Shown piece by piece: positions 61,286 to 64,000 of a DNA stretch of 64,000 nucleotides. The notes beneath the pieces are model-generated. The model did no database searches, was not told where the DNA came from, and saw nothing but the letters and a program-made list of their open reading frames with translations. The stretch is from Sipunculus nudus. Lineage: Eukaryota; Annelida; Sipuncula; Golfingiida; Sipunculidae. Position numbers and translations under genes: made by a program. Position 1 is the stretch's first letter; each line of letters begins with the position of its first letter. The DNA lies in contig CM049313.1 of the NCBI GenBank assembly GCA_026874595.1, positions 62,809,659 through 62,873,658 on the forward strand, given 5' to 3'.

Positions 61286-61809
61286 GTCTCCTCCCAAGTC
61301 ACGTGACCCAAAGTTCACGCCCTCCACTCAGCATGACGAATAAGAATTGGTTGATATGGATGGTATGGTTGACTTCCGGTCGGACTTCCCCAGAGCTACA
61401 AAAGATAAATTAATTTTCAACTACAAAAGATAATTTAACTTTTAGCTAATCAGTTCCAAGTAGTTCAAGTAGTTCTGTGGATGGAAATTCTTATTTTATG
61501 TTGTTGTAAGATTAACTGTTTGCTCAGATAACGGACGCTTTTTTAAGCTAATAATCATGGTTTCGATGATTTTGATCAGGCCAGTGGCTCGCCAATTTCT
61601 TTGCAACATACTCTTTAACAACGTGTCGGACGTGGGTAATGTCTCAGAATTTCAATGATTTGTCCACTTAGAAAGGAGTATAATAAATATGTACGGCCAC
61701 TTTTAGCAGCCTTTTATGTCAGCTGTGAATGACGCTTGAAAAAAAAACTATATAACGCCTGTTGTTTTTGTTATCCTTCTGGGTCATACATATATATGCA
61801 TTCATATAT
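61286..61809. other. 5' flank of the RGS9BP-like gene
   Basis: Upstream of the start codon in transcript sense. An in-frame stop at 61328-61330 limits the N-terminus. CACGTGAC (61311-61318) is an E-box-like word inside the 5' UTR or promoter. No TATA box is obvious. Confidence 0.5.
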
Positions 61810-62622
61810 TGTTACGGAACCTAATATAAACAGATCACGTATGCGTGATGAACACAAATTCTGTAACGGAGATAAAAAAAATCAGATTCTGTAACGCTAG
61901 GCAGCGTGAAATGTCTAGGGGAATGAATGTCTAGGGGAATTGATAAAGAAGTCAGTGTTTTATTGTTAACAAATAACTATGATTTATTCTAAAAACAACC
62001 CTAACATTACAAAACACTAAATCAATACAATTATACAGTAAATCAGCGGTACAGCAACAAGTCAATACAATCACGTAGAAAATAATGTGAACAGTACCTG
62101 GATACCAACACCGTCACCCCGATAAGTTCCCTAAATGTATACTCTCGGAAGTGACAGTCCAATGGAAAGTTCTTACAACAACCCAGAAAGTAAACTGTCC
62201 AAATGTATAAAATCCAGGAGAAAGTCTTTGGAAATCTATAATTGCCGCATTAGTCGGATAAGGTCCTAGAGTCTGACACACGCTTCTGCATCCGCTGGAA
62301 TCTTCTCTGCTCTCTGCCTTGGTTCTAAAAAACATCCCCTTTATATACCTTCACACCCCAAGCCGAGAATTTTTCACTTCTCGAACAGTCTATAAGGACC
62401 CTACTCAACAGTAAACACGCGTTTCAGGAATTCTCTAGAAAACATCGCTGTGCCTCTACACACCATGGTGTACACGTGATCTCGCCCAGGCGTGAAAACC
62501 CAAGGCTTACATGACAACGAGAGTTCAACCAGTACGGATTAAACATAGAATGTAATACGCGGCCAGACACGAGTGCAACAACAGGAGTTACGCCCGTGTC
62601 AAATAAAAAAGAGCACCTGTAG
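61810..62622 (-). repeat. 3' LTR of gypsy copy 2
   Basis: About 813 bp, colinear with the 28675 LTR. A 17-bp local duplication (GAATGTCTAGGGGAAT-type, near 61912-61940) is private to this copy. TATA box TATATAAAGGGG is on the minus strand near 62340. Confidence 0.5.
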
Positions 62623-62764
62623 ATCCCTCTCCTGTAAGAAAAAAGAAAGTTTTTTAGGAAAACTTTCTTTTTGCGATCACAATCACTAAATTTTTACAAC
62701 ACCTCAAAATCATCTTATTTACAACATTACATAAACATCTTGTTCACAACATTTCATAAACATC

Positions 62765-63953
62765 TCGATAAGCAATCAGCAAGTACATTGTCTTTCCCTT
62801 AAATGTGTATGATATCAAGATTGTAATCCTGTAAGAACAAACTCCATCTCAACAATCTTTGATTTTTACACTTCAACTTGTTCATGAACGTGAGGGGATT
62901 CTGATCACTGAAGACAATGATAGGCCTGACTGATGAAGTAACATAAACTTCAAAATGTTGCAACGCCAAAATCAAAGCCAAACATTCTTTTTCAATAGTG
63001 GAGTTGTTTTTCTGGTTTGCATTAAACTTTCTTGAGAAATAACAAATTGGATGATCTATGCTATCATTGGCTTCTTGTAACAACACAGCACCAGCAGCAG
63101 TATTCCTAGCATCTACAGCTAACCTAAAAGGTACAGAAAAGTCTGGAGCTGCTAAAACTGGTGAACTTTGCAGAATTGCTTTCAAATTCTTAATTGCATT
63201 TTCACACTGAACACTCCATACAAACTTTTGTTTCTTCTTTAACAAATTAGTCAGAGGTTCAGCTATAGCAGCAAAATTTGGGGAAAAACTTCCTGTAGTA
63301 CCAAACCATACCAAGAAAACGCATTAATTGCCTTTTTGTTTTCTGGTCTAGGAATTGCAGCAGTAGCACTTATCTTAGCATCAACAGGTTTTACCTGAGC
63401 CTGCCCTACAATAAGACCCAAAAATGTTACTTGTGCATGACAGAACTCAGATTTTACTAAGTTGACGGTCAGACGTGCTTCACTGAGTCTTTCAAAGAGG
63501 TCGCGACGAATTGCCAGATGTTTCTCCCAGGTGTCGCTGTACACAAAAAGGTCATCAATATATGCGTCGCAGCACTGAATATCCTTGACAACCATATGGA
63601 TGCGGCACTGGAATGTGGCTAGCGAGTTCTTCATGCCAAACGGCATAACTTTATACTGCTACAGTCCTTGCGGTGTCACAAATGCGTTCACTTCTTTCGC
63701 TCGATCTGTCAGCGGAACTTGCCAGAATCCTTTTAGTAAGTCAAACTTGGAAACATACCTGGAGCTACCGACTCTATCAATACAATCATAGATCCTCGGA
63801 ATCGGGAACGTGTCAGCCTTGGTGACAGAGTTCAGTTTTCGATAATCTGTGCACTTACGATAACTTCCATCAGGCCTTGGCACAAGAATACATGGTGAAC
63901 TCCAATTATTACTGTTACAAGGTTCAATAAAATCATTGTCCAGCAATTATTAA
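62765..63953 (-). pseudogene. Ty3/gypsy reverse transcriptase-RNase H remnant, copy 2
   Basis: Three overlapping frames, each shifted, carry [31 protein letters not shown] (codons around 63562-63551), [40 protein letters not shown] and [20 protein letters not shown]. RNase H is better preserved than in copy 1. After the ADCLSRCL end and its stop, about 130 nt of non-coding sequence leads straight to the polypurine tract, as in copy 1. Confidence 0.5.
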
Positions 63954-64000
63954 ATCTCCTGAGTCAAGCAAAAGGTACAAATGAAAAGAACAAACGAAAA

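Larger units (their letters stand above)
61810..64000 (-). mobile_element. Ty3/gypsy LTR retrotransposon, copy 2 (right end of window)
   Basis: Minus-strand copy of the 28675 element. It has a 3' LTR (61810 to about 62622, far end mutated to TGTAGAT instead of TGTAACA), polypurine tract, stem-loop, and RNase H and RT in the frames 62799-63314, 63263-63646 and 63659-63946. Similarity to copy 1 stops near 63953, and the last about 45 bases are unrelated, so the element is truncated or rearranged there. The left flank ATAT (61806-61809) resembles the other insertion sites. Confidence 0.5.

Noticed and set aside
61286-61327. Fourteen extra N-terminal residues on RGS9BP-like exon 1
   Set aside because: The upstream open stretch begins at GTG right after an in-frame TGA; the first ATG is at 61285.

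Overview
This is animal (eukaryotic) genomic DNA: A+T-rich, intron-containing genes, many microsatellites, and a dense load of transposable-element debris. A TRIM-NHL gene, Ty3/gypsy retroelements of an aquatic-animal type, and short G/C-rich inverted-repeat elements suggest a lophotrochozoan, most likely a bivalve mollusc. That placement is inference; no sequence search was possible.

Three protein genes can be built from the sequence. (1) A TRIM-type RING/B-box/coiled-coil/NHL protein of 614 aa lies in one coding exon on the minus strand (11665-13509). (2) COMMD10, a Commander-complex subunit, lies on the plus strand (17522-31834) in eight coding exons giving 198 aa. Every exon junction is in phase and one intron is GC-AG. 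(3) A gene of the RGS9BP/RGS7BP family lies on the minus strand (47742-61285) in seven coding exons giving 273 aa. Its introns are all in phase and it ends in a C-terminal membrane anchor. Genes 2 and 3 appear as no long ORF and were assembled from splice sites, phase and family similarity. The three genes do not look functionally linked.

Layout: 1-11.6 kb is repeats and unassigned DNA, with a Helitron-like repeat, an AAGTCC-rich inverted-repeat element, a solo LTR inside a TA microsatellite, and a local duplication. The TRIM gene is at 11.7-13.5 kb. COMMD10 follows at 17.5-31.8 kb. Its introns hold a nest of inverted-repeat elements, among them a 964-bp hAT-like element with an 8-bp target duplication. 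They also hold a minisatellite starting directly at a splice donor, a solo LTR, and a damaged Ty3/gypsy element.

From 34 to 43 kb there are several short G/C-homopolymer elements with 5-bp target duplications, a Harbinger-like element and a 4-kb array of a 31-bp repeat with higher-order structure. From 43 to 47.7 kb lie a tRNA-derived SINE-like segment and dispersed repeats. The RGS9BP-like gene occupies 47.7-61.3 kb. A second copy of the Ty3/gypsy element runs off the right edge.

Both gypsy copies have RNase H followed almost directly by the polypurine tract and 3' LTR, with no integrase between. This suggests a GMR1-like domain order (integrase upstream of reverse transcriptase) or a shared deletion.
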